A stretch of DNA of 64,000 nt, from assembly GCA_028752905.1 (NCBI GenBank), contig JAQNBH010000006.1, positions 26,884,944 through 26,948,943 of the forward strand, in the 5' to 3' direction. This document shows, in pieces, positions 24,539 through 34,759 of the stretch. The DNA comes from Cladorhizidae sp. MBARI D1340-BT2 (lineage: Eukaryota > Porifera > Demospongiae > Poecilosclerida > Cladorhizidae). Made by a program: the position numbers and the translations under genes. Each line of letters begins with the position of its first letter. The first letter of the stretch is position 1. The notes beneath the pieces were generated by a model. The model saw only the letters and a list, made by a program, of their open reading frames with translations. It did no database searches and was not told the origin of the DNA.

Positions 24539-24806
24539 GTACAGAATGTCTATCATTTCTATATAAAAACAGATTCTATGCATGTGATCTTGTGTTTGAA
24601 ATGTAGCCCTTGATGCATGCTCTCATTTTGGCACTCAAATATTGTGGGTACAGTGTAGAGCTCTACTGGTTCAACACCTAAAGATTGCACCAGAGATTGA
24701 AAATTGTGACTTACTCTCAGTTATATAAGCTGTGCATAATATGAGTATAGCTCATGTCAACCATAAAATGTTTTTAATCATGTGACCATGAATATTTGAA
24801 TTGAGG

Positions 24807-27317
24807 CAGGGTTTTATCTGGGGATATTGTTTTGGGGGGGAAACATTTGACAAATGTGTTAATAGCCACACGTGGTTCTTAATATGCCAATAACACTAAG
24901 TGCAGTGGGCTAGGTTTGTCTGAGAGCACATGGAAGCTATAGCATGCTCTTTGATTGCTTTAAAATGGATCTAAGAAAGTATTTTACTAAGAAAATACCT
25001 GTGCGCTTGACCCTGATTGCTCCACTAGTCCAAGAAATAAGCCTGAAACTGATCTAAGTGCTGGACTGCACTCTTTTGAGTCTGGTGGTGATGAATCTGA
25101 CAATAATGCAAGTTTGTCTGACACTGAAATGGATAATCCTCCAAAAAGGAAGAAAGTGGGAAAAAATAGCAGAAAGGAACATGTCAAGCAATCAAAGAAA
25201 AGAATGTCTTTCAATTCAAGGTTGTTACATCACTTCCCTTGGGTTCGACACGATTCAGCAATTGATGGGGCATTCTGTACTATCTGTGAGAAGTGGGGAA
25301 AGCCTCCCCTTCAAGTTCGAGGAGCTTGGGTACATGAGCCATTTAGAGCTTGGAAAAAGGCCAGAGAGAAAATGCAAGAGCATGCTAAGTCCAACTGGCA
25401 CAAGGAGGCATGTTTACTGGCTTTAGAACACGAGCATTCCCAGAGAGAAGGTACGATTATTGAGCAGATACAGTCTGTTTCAAGAAGACAACGAGATAAA
25501 AATCGTACTGTTGTGAAGAAATTGTTACGGTGCACCTACTATTTGGCCAAAAATAGAATTGCCCATACAACTAACTATGCTGATCTAGTAATTGCTTTTG
25601 GAACTAATGATCCTCAGCTGTTTGTTCATGATGAAGTGCATAGGAATGCTATGTATACATCCACAACTGCCACTACCGATTTTGTTACTGCCATTGCTCT
25701 TTGGGTAGAAGAAGGGCTCCTACATAATTTAAAAGAGTCTCCCTACTTCACTCTAATGGGGGATGAATGCACTGACGTGGCGTCCATGGAATAGCTATCC
25801 TTGTGTTTCAGGTGGCTAAGAGATGGCAAACCCGAAGAGCACTTTCTTGAGGTGATACATGTCAAAAGGGCGAATGCTGAAACCATCACTTCAGCCATTA
25901 CCACCTACCTAGGAGACAAGGGAATCAATGTGAAGTGAATGCGAGGAATGAGTTTTGATGGTGCCGCCACATTTTCAGGAAGAAAGACAGGAGTCGAGAT
26001 ACAGCTTCGTAGGCTATCTCCACATGCCATATTCATTCACTGCAGGAATCATTTGCTACAATTAGCATGTGTACAAGCAGCAAATCAAGTTCCACGCATC
26101 AAACGGGTATACAATAACCTCACAACTCTATGGAAATTGATGAAGGAGATTCAAGCAGTTCTCAATATGCCCCAGCTAAAAATGCTTAAACCTACTGACA
26201 CCCGCTGGCTGTCGCATGAAAACACAATCAGGTCAGTTAAAAGATCATACATTGCAATAGTTGTGGCGTTTGAAGCAATTTATGAGGAGTCTGGTGATGC
26301 TGAAGCTCATGGTCTGTCTCTACTTCTCAGAAAGCTGGAAACAGTAGCATCCATTTATATGCTTTCTGAGGTGCTTGGCAGTATTGCAAGGCTTTGTAGA
26401 GCCTTACAGACAAAGGGCTTTGATCTTGTTCAACTTCCGTTGGCAGTATCTTCGACTCTTCAGGAATTGCATGCTATTCAAGTATCTCCTACAGACTTTG
26501 CATGGTATGCCAGTCTAAAGGAAGTTATTCCAGATCTTCAATTGTCTGGTATTGCTAATGGAGTCCTTCGAAGAAACCTTGAGCACTTTCCACACTCGGG
26601 TAATAAATCCTTTCATTACACATCTAACTGAGAATATTAACAGCAGATTTGCTGATGGTAAGGATTTATTAGTTGCATTTTCAATTTTTTATCCACGTCA
26701 CTTGCCACCTGAATCTGATCAAAGATACAGAGAGTATGGTAAAGACAAGTTTATTCAACTTTGTCGACAGTATGGGGTCCAATCGGAAGTAGACGACAAT
26801 GGCAAAGTGGTTAAGTTTGATCATGATATTGACTCTGAGCTGGTTATGGAAGAATGGATGATGTACAGACGCCTTTTAAACTCACAAAAAGGAGTCCGAA
26901 ACATGCAAGAGGGGATAGAGGAAGTCCTTAAAAGTCCTATCTACAGGCAAATGTTTCCTAACATTGTGAAGCTAATATCAATCTTACTTTGTCTTCCAGT
27001 AAGAACTGCTTCAGTAGAGCGTAGCTTTTCAGCAATGAAAACTGTCAAAACAAGGCTACGAAATAGACTTGCTGATTCAAGCCTTAGCAATTTGATGAAA
27101 ATAGTCATTGAAGGACCAGATAAATTATCTGATATAGACTTAGATAAAATTGTGACTATATGGAGCACGATTAAGACAAAAGCTTTACATGTTTAGTTAT
27201 GTATTTCATTATGCAACTTCATAAAAAAATTAATGAGTGGGAGGGGAGGGTGGGGGGGAAACATGTCCTCTTGGGGGGGAAACATACCCCGGTCTCCCCC
27301 CCCCAGATAAAACCCTG
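24807..27317 (+). mobile_element. hAT DNA transposon inserted in the Ginger-like gene
   Basis: The ends form a 16-bp perfect terminal inverted repeat, CAGGGTTTTATCTGGG at 24,807 and its complement ending at 27,317. G-rich subterminal motifs (GGGGGAAACAT) occur near both ends. The expected 8-bp target duplication is not clean: the flanks AATTGAGG and TGAGGTCC share only TGAGG. The element lies between two exons of the Ginger-like gene, so it is younger than that insertion. Confidence 0.85.
24965..27196 (+). pseudogene. hAT transposase pseudogene (TTF/ZMYM-like type)
   Basis: A plausible start at 24,965 reads MDLRKYFTKK, one frame away from the main frame that becomes open before 25,114. Domains in order: an acidic, Lys-rich N terminus; a TTF-type zinc finger region (FCTICEKWGK ... 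HAKSNWH); an RNase H-like core with TLMGDECTDVAS and FDGAATFSG; then IFIHCRNHLLQLAC and TDTRWLSHENTI; and the hAT C-terminal dimerisation block (TASVERSFSAMKTVKTRLRN). Lesions: an N-terminal frameshift, TAG at 25,792-25,794, TGA at 25,936-25,938 (same frame) and a frameshift near 26,545. It would have been a cut-and-paste transposase and is inactive as it stands. Confidence 0.9.
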
Positions 27318-27319
27318 TG

Positions 27320-27854
27320 AGGTCCTGACATAAGGTTGCTACCTCTAATTTTTATATGGTGTTGGTAAATCAAACATACAATTTGTCATATCCAAATTCA
27401 ATTGAGTCCAAGGACAGTGCAGCGCAGCATATGAGTAAAACACTACTATTGTAGTAACCTCCAATTCACTTTTAGTGAAAAATTGGAACACACAGCAAGT
27501 TACATTTTGGACACAACATAAAACACTCGTTATGAAGTATGTTGACGTTTGGATGTTATGAATCCTTATGTTGCACCCATTTCCTATTTTATATCGGTTT
27601 GACCTACATCCTTCTAATAGTAGCAAAAACATGGGTGTGTGCATTTAGATTTACATTGTCCGTTTCATCCACTAGATACAGCAAGCATCCACCTCTCAGC
27701 TTTTTAATGTGAATATCTAAATACCCATGGGTTATAATCCTGTTGTTTTAGTGTGTGGTAAACAACTAGCGACATTTTATAATAGTGATCTGTTTTGGTT
27801 ATCAATGAAAAATGCTGGTAATTCAATTCTCTGTCTTTACCATACTCCCTCTAG
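27320..27854. other. Remainder of the Ginger-like gene's long intron
   Basis: AT-rich, with no supportable exon and no clear repeat structure. Confidence 0.4.
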
Positions 27855-27998
27855 ATTTCTTCGAACTATGTGTGTCTACCAAGATCTGTTGTGGAGAAGT
27901 ACGTTCGATTATGTAGTGTGTGTAACCTTCAGAAGCCACAAACCAACAGTACCCCAATTAAACCTATCATTTCTTCTGGGTTTATGACTCGAGGACAG
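27855..27998 (+). pseudogene. Ginger/KRBA2-like gene, exon with Cys pair of HHCC
   Basis: A CTCTAG acceptor and a GTAATA donor bound 144 nt (48 codons). The exon reads NYVCLPRSVVEKYVRLCSVC and continues with a Pro/Ser-rich linker. The LCSVC cysteines complete the zinc site begun in the exon at 24,412. The Y-x-x-x-P-R-x-x-V pattern is the usual lead-in in this integrase family. Confidence 0.65.
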
Positions 27999-28048
27999 GT
28001 AATATTATTAGTACCAAATATGTTGGTATTTAGTATTGTCTTATTTAG

Positions 28049-28219
28049 GTGGATTTGATTGACATGCGACATAGACCAGACGACCGCCATAATTGGATTG
28101 GCCTCTACATGGATCATTGGTCCAAATTCCATGTACTGTTTGCTCTTGAGCACAAGAGTGCAATTGAGGTGGCTAAAAACTTGTCCAGTCGTGTTTTTGC
28201 ATATTTCGGTCTTCCCAAG
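28049..28219 (+). pseudogene. Ginger/KRBA2-like gene, integrase core exon 1 (first Asp)
   Basis: 171-nt exon, acceptor TTATTTAG, donor GTTTGT, phase 0 at both ends. It contains VDLIDMRHRPDD and YMDHWSKFHVLF, the start of the retroviral-type integrase core. An aspartate of the LID or YMD strand would be the first catalytic acidic residue. It ends with RVFAYFGLPK, the conserved FGLP lead-in to the second catalytic Asp. The exon itself is open. Confidence 0.75.
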
Positions 28220-28281
28220 GTTTGTGTGACACATAATTGATTATTAATGGTTACAGCATGCTTGAGTGTTCCTATGTATAG

Positions 28282-28504
28282 ATATTCCAATCTGATAATG
28301 GAAAAGAATTTGTCAATCATATCATAGACAAACTGGTGAAGACCTGGCTGGGGAGAGCCACCATCATAAACGGTCGACCAAGACACCCTCAATCACAGGG
28401 TCTAGTGGAACGTGCAAATGCTAAAGTTGAAGAACTTCTTGCATGTCGGTTTGAACAGAATGAATGTGATATGGCATGGTCACATTGGTTACCAGAAATT
28501 CAGT
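28282..28504 (+). pseudogene. Ginger/KRBA2-like gene, integrase core exon 2 (second Asp and Glu)
   Basis: 223-nt exon (acceptor TGTATAG, donor GTAAGT), phase 0 in and phase 1 out. It carries IFQSDNGKEF (second catalytic Asp) and GRPRHPQSQGLVERAN (catalytic Glu in VERAN) at the D-D-x(~35)-E spacing of rve integrases. The catalytic residues are all present in this copy. Confidence 0.8.
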
Positions 28505-28787
28505 GTAAGTTTGATTTTCATAATAGTGATTCATAAACAATAGTGATTCATAAACAACTATAATTGGTCACTGTATGATACTATAAAAGAAGATACCATA
28601 AATATGTAATATAGCTGAACTTTTCATGGTAATGGTGATTGATAGGTTATGGACGAGTGTTTAGTACAGCCATTATAGTAATAATATGCCTAATACTGGC
28701 AGCCTGATGGCAGCATGAACTTCACATACTTGGTCATCTCTGCTTTTTTTTGGTGTGTGTGTTTGGTGTGTGTGTGTATACTACTAG

Positions 28788-28877
28788 ATCAACTGAATAC
28801 ATGTGTTCATGAAACCATGAAGTGTACTCCATACGAATTGGGGTACGGACAACCACCACGTAGCGGTATATTTCCAG
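28788..28877 (+). pseudogene. Ginger/KRBA2-like gene, post-core exon
   Basis: 90-nt exon with a CTACTAG acceptor and GTACTA donor. It reads YQLNTCVHETMKCTPYELGY and GQPPR, the N-T-x-x-H-x-x-x-x-x-x-P-Y-E segment that closes integrase domains of this kind. Phases match the flanking exons (1 in, 1 out). Confidence 0.7.
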
Positions 28878-29294
28878 GTACTAATCTAGGGTCATTAATG
28901 GAGGAAGATATCGCAGACTTGATCAATGAAACTGAACCTATAGAACATGTATCAGCAGACAAAAGTTCTACTCCTCTACCTTGTTCAGATGATCCAAGCT
29001 CTCCTGAACACTCCTCACCATCTGTCCCTCACTGTAGTGAACCTCATTGCACAGAGAGTGATATCAGAAATAAGCAAAGTAAAACAATTTTAGACCTTTT
29101 AATATTTCTAATCCAGGGTCAGTAATGGAGAGTAAAACAATTTTAGACATTCTATTATAATACCAAATAAACATTGCACAGAGGTTTCCTTGTGTTGAGA
29201 CTTGAGAGTGAAAACACAAGTAAATTACTTTTTCGCAATCCCATTATATAACATTTTGATGATGTAATAAACATTTTATTAAATATTTCTTCAG

Positions 29295-30790
29295 GTACAC
29301 CATTGGCAACAAGCCAAAAGCATAGCAAAAGAAGAAAGGAAGCTGATAGAAACTATCTATTGAATGCTGAAAGAATGGTGAAACAATACAGTAAACGAAA
29401 ACGCCATGCTGTTGAATCATTTGCTGTTGGGGATTTAGTCAGCATTCAAATCCCACGAATCGACAGAGCATCAACTGATTTTCGACGGATACCATGTGTA
29501 ATAGTTGTTGTCTCTGGTACCAAGAGACCTGTGTATCGCCTACATTGTCAATATGGGGCATTGAAAAACTGTGCTTATGATGGACAACTTGAGCGGTATT
29601 CTGGCAAAGTCGAGCTTTCACCAAATGACTGGAAAACGGAATCATTTTTGTCTCTTGCACTGCTCTTTAACCCTAAGAATGCCTATTATGGTAACTCATG
29701 TGGTTGCAAAGGTGGATGCAAAAACTCTCATTGCTCTTGTAAGAAAGCCAGAAAGTTGTGCACCAAAAGATGTCATACTGGATTACATTGCTTTAACAGT
29801 GACAAGAAAGGATTCAATGATGATGTTGTTGTGGGTAGTGCCATCACCAGAGCTACTGGGTGACCTGTGGAAAAAAAAGTTGTCGATGATGTCGAACTTG
29901 TGGGTAGTTCTGTAAGTGGATGCAAGCCTGATAGTAGTGTTGTGGGTGGTACTGTCAGTAGAGACCCAAAAAATGTCGATGATGTTGAACTTCTAGATAG
30001 TTCAGTCAGTGATGATAGAAAGTCTGGACTAGTTATTGTTGATCACTACCCTGATATACCAGTCCCACCAATGTGGATCCCAGACCTAGTGTTGTATAAA
30101 GAAGATCGTGACATGATTCTTAATGGAAACTGGTTAGTGGATTCACATACGTATGCCTCTCAGAAACTTCTCAAAAAAGTATTTCTCTCCATCAATGGAT
30201 TGCAAGCTACTACTGTGGTCTCTAATATTAGCAGTGACGTTATTCGGAGTCATGCAGTCCAGATTTTGAACAGTCAAAACAACCACTGGATCTGCATTGA
30301 GCTGAGTAAGGAAGATAATAGTGAAGTTAAGGTATACGATAGTCTTTACAATCGTTTGCCTCTATCAACTTCTGAACAGATAGCTGCACTTGTATTTTCA
30401 AGGAATAAAACGATCACAGCAAGGTTTATGAATATTCAGCAGCAGACCAATGGTAATGACTGTGGAGTTTTTGCTATTGCTTGTGCAGTAGCCCTCTGTT
30501 ATGGTGAAGATCCAACCAAAATATGCTGGGATATCTCCAAAATGAGATGTCACCTCGTAAATTGTTTCGAGTCACGTAAAATGCTACCTTTTCCTGGTAA
30601 AACTGTTACAAACCTCTCTCTGGCAATGGAATCATTTCAAACAATCGAACTGTACTGCGTCTGCTGAATGCCATGGAACAAAAGTAGGATTGCAGAATGT
30701 TCAAAATGTGGGGAGTGGTACCATGATTAGTGTATCAAGATTCCCAGAGTTTATTTCGATAAGAAAATATGGATTGGTGGACATGTATTA
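29295..30790 (+). pseudogene. Ginger/KRBA2-like gene, terminal exon: CXC domain, Ulp1 protease, PHD-like end
   Basis: After a TTCTTCAG acceptor the frame runs through a basic segment, a cysteine-rich CXC/tesmin-like domain (CGCKGGCKNSHCSCKKA, then LCTKRCHTGLHC), and a TGA stop (29,861-29,863). It then continues in the same frame through an acidic linker with a repeated DDVEL..SSVS motif. Next is a C48/Ulp1-type cysteine protease. Counting from 29,867 the catalytic set is His140 (NNHWICIEL), Asp158 (VKVYDSL), a Gln in QQQ (191-193) and Cys199 (NGNDCGVFAIA). A TGA at 30,665-30,667 ends the main frame just after YCVC. The same frame then reads AECSKCGEWYHD and a TAG, which looks like the Cys/His core of a PHD finger. 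The stops make it a pseudogene unless recoded. Ulp1 proteases process SUMO-like proteins. Their role in transposons is not established. Confidence 0.75.
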
Positions 30791-30883
30791 ATTGCTAACT
30801 GAATTGGAATACTCGGTTATGAATTTTGTACGAATTTTGTATGTACAATATTTGGCCTTTATGGAATGCAACTACCTTGTCAG

Positions 30884-31215
30884 AATGAGCAACTTTTACC
30901 TGTTTCTAGAGCTACAAATTCTATAATAAATCCTACAATTGAGCAACTTTTACTGCTCCTATTAACATTCTTGGTTTTGAGAGTGCAGATTGAGGTTTGA
31001 GTTTGACCTAGCGTGATCCAAGGATAGTATGCGCAAACTTTTGATCCAAGGTTTCTTGCTAGAATGAGCAACTTTTACCTGTTCTATTGAGTAGAAATTC
31101 TATGATCAATCCTAGATTGAGCAACTTACTGTTATTACCAAATTCTTGGTTTTGAGAGTGCAGATTGGAGGTTTGAGTTTGACCTTGCACGATCCTAGGT
31201 TCCAGGTTTGCGCGT
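30884..31215. repeat. Two tandem copies of a ~175-bp unit
   Basis: Both copies contain AGAATGAGCAACTTTTACCT, AATTCTATGATCAATCCTA-type sequence, TTCTTGGTTTTGAGAGTGCA and GGTTTGAGTTTGACCT. Copy 1 starts at about 30,884 and copy 2 at about 31,062. They lie just after the Ginger-like gene and could belong to its 3' terminal region. Confidence 0.85.
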
Positions 31216-31261
31216 AACATATATATAATGTAGACTGCATGCTAACATAAAATGCAGCTTC

Positions 31262-31430
31262 AGAGGGTCCACTCTTCATAGACATTTTGTTAGAACTGTC
31301 AAGCTAAAATAACAGCACATTTGACCTTCCACTTCATCATAATGAAGCCTCCGCTATGAAGAGTACCAAGTCTCCTGGAACTACCTCTATGCTACAATGT
31401 TTTTTCAATAAGGCCTCTTGGAAAACAAAA
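31262..31430. repeat. Dispersed fragment of the 5' part of the duplicated unit
   Basis: Matches 100-230 and 14,930-15,055 in the same orientation (CTGTCAAGCTAAAATAACAG, AATGAAGCCTCC, TCTCCTGGAA, AAGG-CTCTTGG). This shows that part of the 6-kb unit is a dispersed repeat family. Confidence 0.6.
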
Positions 31431-31547
31431 ATGGTCATGATTGTGGGTGTGGCTAACTATTCTGAAACTACCAGGCCCTCTTCTTCTAACTTGTCCAGTA
31501 CATATAATCTATGATCTGTATCAACAAGAAATGGCTATGGCTAGCTA

Positions 31548-32278
31548 ACACCTTGAAAATTGTAACTATATCTCAGCACGCAGATGGACAACCACGGTGT
31601 ATTATCGCCGAGGGCTAGAGCTAGGGCTAGTATAGAAGGCCAGACACAATATATCAATGGGATGGCTAGCCATATTTCTATCCCTAGCCTTAGCCTTAAC
31701 TCTAGTCCAAGCCTTAACCTTAACTCTAGTCCAAGCCTTAGCCTTAACTCTAGTCCAAGCCTTAGCGTTAACTCTAGTCCAAGCCTTAGCCTTAACTCTA
31801 GTCCAAGCCTTAGCGTTAACTCTAGTCCAAGCCTTAGCCTTAACTCTAGTCCAAGCCTTAGCCTTAACTCTAGTCCAAGCCTTAGCCTTAACTCTAGTCC
31901 AATCCTTAGCCTTAACTCTAGTCCAAACCTTAGCCTTAACTCTAGTCCAAGCCTTAGCCTTAACTCTAGTCCAAGCCTTAGCCTTAACTCTAGCCCAAGC
32001 CTTAGCCTTAACTCTAGTCCAAGCCTTAGTCTTAACTCTAGTCCCAGCCTTAGCCCTAGTCACATCGCTGTAATCTATGTTAAGTGTGAATTGGTGTTGA
32101 TTGAACCTCCCACTCTTTGGGTTGTTAGGGTCACATTCATAGTCCTTCTAAAGGCTGGTTCACAATATGACGTGAACCATCCTGAAATATTAACTAGAAT
32201 ACCCTGAGATATTTTTAACAAGTACAATAGCCAGGTTAAGAAGGCAAGCAGGCTCTGCGCTATAACAAGACATCTCTA
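31548..32278 (-). mobile_element. Repeat element with internal 24-bp minisatellite, copy 2
   Basis: Reverse-complement relative of 11,043-11,595. The end blocks match (AGCAGGCTCTG near 32,255 against GAGCCTGC near 11,049, and TATAGAAGGC at 31,634 against GCCTTCTATA at 11,481). The internal array differs: here it has about 15 near-identical copies of a 24-bp unit. Confidence 0.7.
31680..32062. repeat. 24-bp minisatellite (CTTAGCCTTAACTCTAGTCC)
   Basis: About 15 highly uniform copies of CTTAGCCTTAACTCTAGTCC plus AAGC. The 24-bp period keeps several frames open, giving eight-residue repeats such as SLSLNSSP. This is a consequence of the period and not evidence of a gene. Confidence 0.95.
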
Positions 32279-32387
32279 TTTCTTAGTAACTTACTAGATA
32301 TATGCACATCTCTGCTCTGAAGATGAAATGATAAAATAATATTAAAAAAGGATAAATGTGAAATGCGTGTGTATACTCTAACTTCAG

Positions 32388-32468
32388 CTGATACCTGACA
32401 TTGAGAAGTTCCTTTTTGGCTTTCTGTGTTGTCAAGACGACCTACAGTTTCAAAGACACACTATCAAA
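32388..32468 (+). other. Candidate orphan 81-nt exon
   Basis: Bounded by a good acceptor (CTAACTTCAG) and a consensus donor (GTAAGT), open in phase 0 for 27 codons (LIPDIEKFLFGFLCC and onwards). No family is recognised and no neighbouring exon was found, so this could be chance. Confidence 0.25.
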
Positions 32469-33413
32469 GTAAGTTTATAACATGAGCATATTTAGAAGTC
32501 AAGCAAATGTTGTTATTGGGTGTAGAGTAGCATGCCCTATCTGGTTTGACTCGTATTTCTAAATGTCGGATGGCAAACTCATAAAGCTCATATCTCAACA
32601 GGATTCAAGGCTTGCTAGGAGTCTTTTTTGAACCCAAGCCGCAGGTGCTGTTTTAGGACTAGACTGGTTACACATAACAAGTGCCCATTGGAAAGTTGAC
32701 AACTTTGACATTTCCGTAATCCTGAGAACAAGAACAACTAGCTAAAGCGCATGCAGCAGCTTCACATGCAAAATTTAGCTTCAAACTTTATTGCAGATCA
32801 GCAATGTGTATGTGAATAACAAGAGTGGGCATCATTTGGAATAACCAGCTTCATGATGAAAGCACCCACAATACAAACTCTCGGGTTTTAATTGCCCATG
32901 GGCTTGCAGTATATAATTACAGTAATGTAAATTGTTTGAACATATATGTAAGCTTTAAGCACGATTCTCTAAGATATAATTTTATGCAAATCTTTTTATG
33001 AATGCTAAAAATTATTTTTTACCCCAGTTCCAAATTAATAGCATACTCACAATGAAAATGAACAGACAAGTCAATAGGCAAGATATAAAAAAGACGTTAG
33101 TCATAACTATGCACTTGAAACAAGTCTTTCCTCAGATGTTACTTATGAAAAGCAGCATAATAGGACACAGACCCTCCCCATTGATCATGACTCTTCAAAA
33201 TTGAATGATGATACATACTTAATAATCTGCCTACCAAGTGTGGCAATGATCCTCCGAGACTGTCATACATACAAATGCACAAACAGATATGAGCACAAAC
33301 AAAACCCTGCCATGCATGTTGTGGCCATCACCTCCCACATATCCATGTTATGCACATACAGAAATAAATGTCTGGACACCATGCCATTTATAGTATGATT
33401 GCTTACCATATCT

Positions 33414-33874
33414 TCATTCATAGTGAATCAAGTCCTTCTTCAGATCAGTGATAGTGTGAGAGTTCTCCGAAACTTTCTTCTTGAGATCAATGACATTTTG
33501 AGAGCTCTCTGAAAGTTCTTCCTTCAGATCAATGACACCTTGAGAGCTCTCTGAAAGTTGCTTCTTCAGATCAACGATACTTTGAGAGTTCTCTGAAAGT
33601 TGCTCCTTCCGATCAATGACACTTTGAGAGCTCTCTGAAAGTTCTTCCTTCAGATTAATGACACTTTGAGAGCTCTCTGAAAGTTCTTCCTTCAGATTAA
33701 TGACACTTTGAGAGCTCTCTGAAAGTTGCTTCTGCAGATCAAGGACTCTTTGAGAGCTCTCCAACTCCACTATTGAAAAACTCAGATTAAACTGGTTCTT
33801 TGATCATCAGTATGAAGCTTACCTTCGAGTCGCTTTTGCTTTTCAGTAGCACGGTCACGTTTACGTTGCTCTGC
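33414..33874 (-). CDS. Two exons of a coiled-coil protein with 14-residue repeats
   Basis: On the minus strand, exon 33,874-33,823 (52 nt, acceptor ATATAG, donor GTAAGC) reads AEQRKRDRATEKQKRLE. It joins in phase 1 to exon 33,769-33,414 (acceptor TTTTCAATAG). The second exon holds about eight copies of a 42-bp unit encoding LSESSQSVINLKEE-type repeats, exactly two heptads, and ends IHYE followed by TGA. This is a continuous predicted coiled coil with Leu at core positions. The upstream part of the gene was not identified, so this is the C-terminal end of a longer protein or a gene fragment. Function unknown. Confidence 0.65.
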
Positions 33875-34587
33875 CTATATCAAGTCCTATCACGAAAAGT
33901 GTATCTTTTGGTTATTGTTTACATCTATAATCAGTGAGTTGACAGTTACATCACAAAAAATATCCATACACTCTGCACACATGTTGTTAAATGGAGCTGC
34001 TTACTATCAGTGACTGCTGAAAAGAAGTACTTAATTATAAAAACTAATTGTAATGCAAGTAAAGAGTTAAAGAAATACTTAAGGGAGAGGAGCACCAGAA
34101 ATAGATATCGTAAAAAAAGGTATTAGGTTGTACAGTACATGAAATTATTTCTCTCTAACTGTTTACTCAGTTTATTTTTTCATCCTTGGTAAGTCATCTA
34201 CAGATCATTCTAGATTTTGGGATCCTTTAGCTATAGTAGAGTAACTTCTTCGCAGTTGCATTTGTGATGGTTAGGCATTTGTAAAAGCAAGCTGTTTTAT
34301 GCACACAAAAATAAGCTGGTTCCTACATATTTGGAGCTGGTTAGGGACCTGCTGTACACACTGGCATAAGAGTTGTTCCCTGGTAAGCCACAATAGTGGA
34401 CTCACACATTTTGTTCATATGCCAATCATGCGCTACAGTTTTTGCTGTCTTGAACATGTCAGGAGAGAATAGTAAAGTTGAGCAGTAGCATCTAGATAAG
34501 CTGATGAGATGCCAGGAGGTAGCATATACATAGCCAAGTATACTGCTGAGACCATAGCTAGAATTGTTTGTTACACAGACTTTATGG

Positions 34588-34755
34588 CAATCAACTTAAA
34601 TTTACCCACTCCACATTCTGGCTAATGCTCTAGCCTTCATCAGGAACAATGAGATGCTAAGATTCATATGAATCTTAGGATCTTATTATTCCTGATTGAG
34701 GTTAGAGTAACTAGCAGGAATGTCAAATGAGCAAATTTAAGTTAATAATCGAGAA
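34588..34755. mobile_element. Short palindromic MITE
   Basis: The sequence folds on itself around AGATTCATATGAATCT at 34,658. CATCAGGAACAATGAGAT pairs with ATCTTATTATTCCTGATT, and the outer blocks AACTTAAATTTACCC and GCAAATTTAAGTT also pair. It is about 165 bp and non-coding. A related half lies near 12,030-12,110. Confidence 0.75.
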
Positions 34756-34759
34756 AGTT

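Noticed and set aside
31584..32207. Long open frames on both strands encoding SLSLNSSP or RVKAKAWT repeats
   Set aside because: They follow directly from a uniform 24-bp tandem repeat without stops. Every frame is equally open, so openness is no evidence of a protein.
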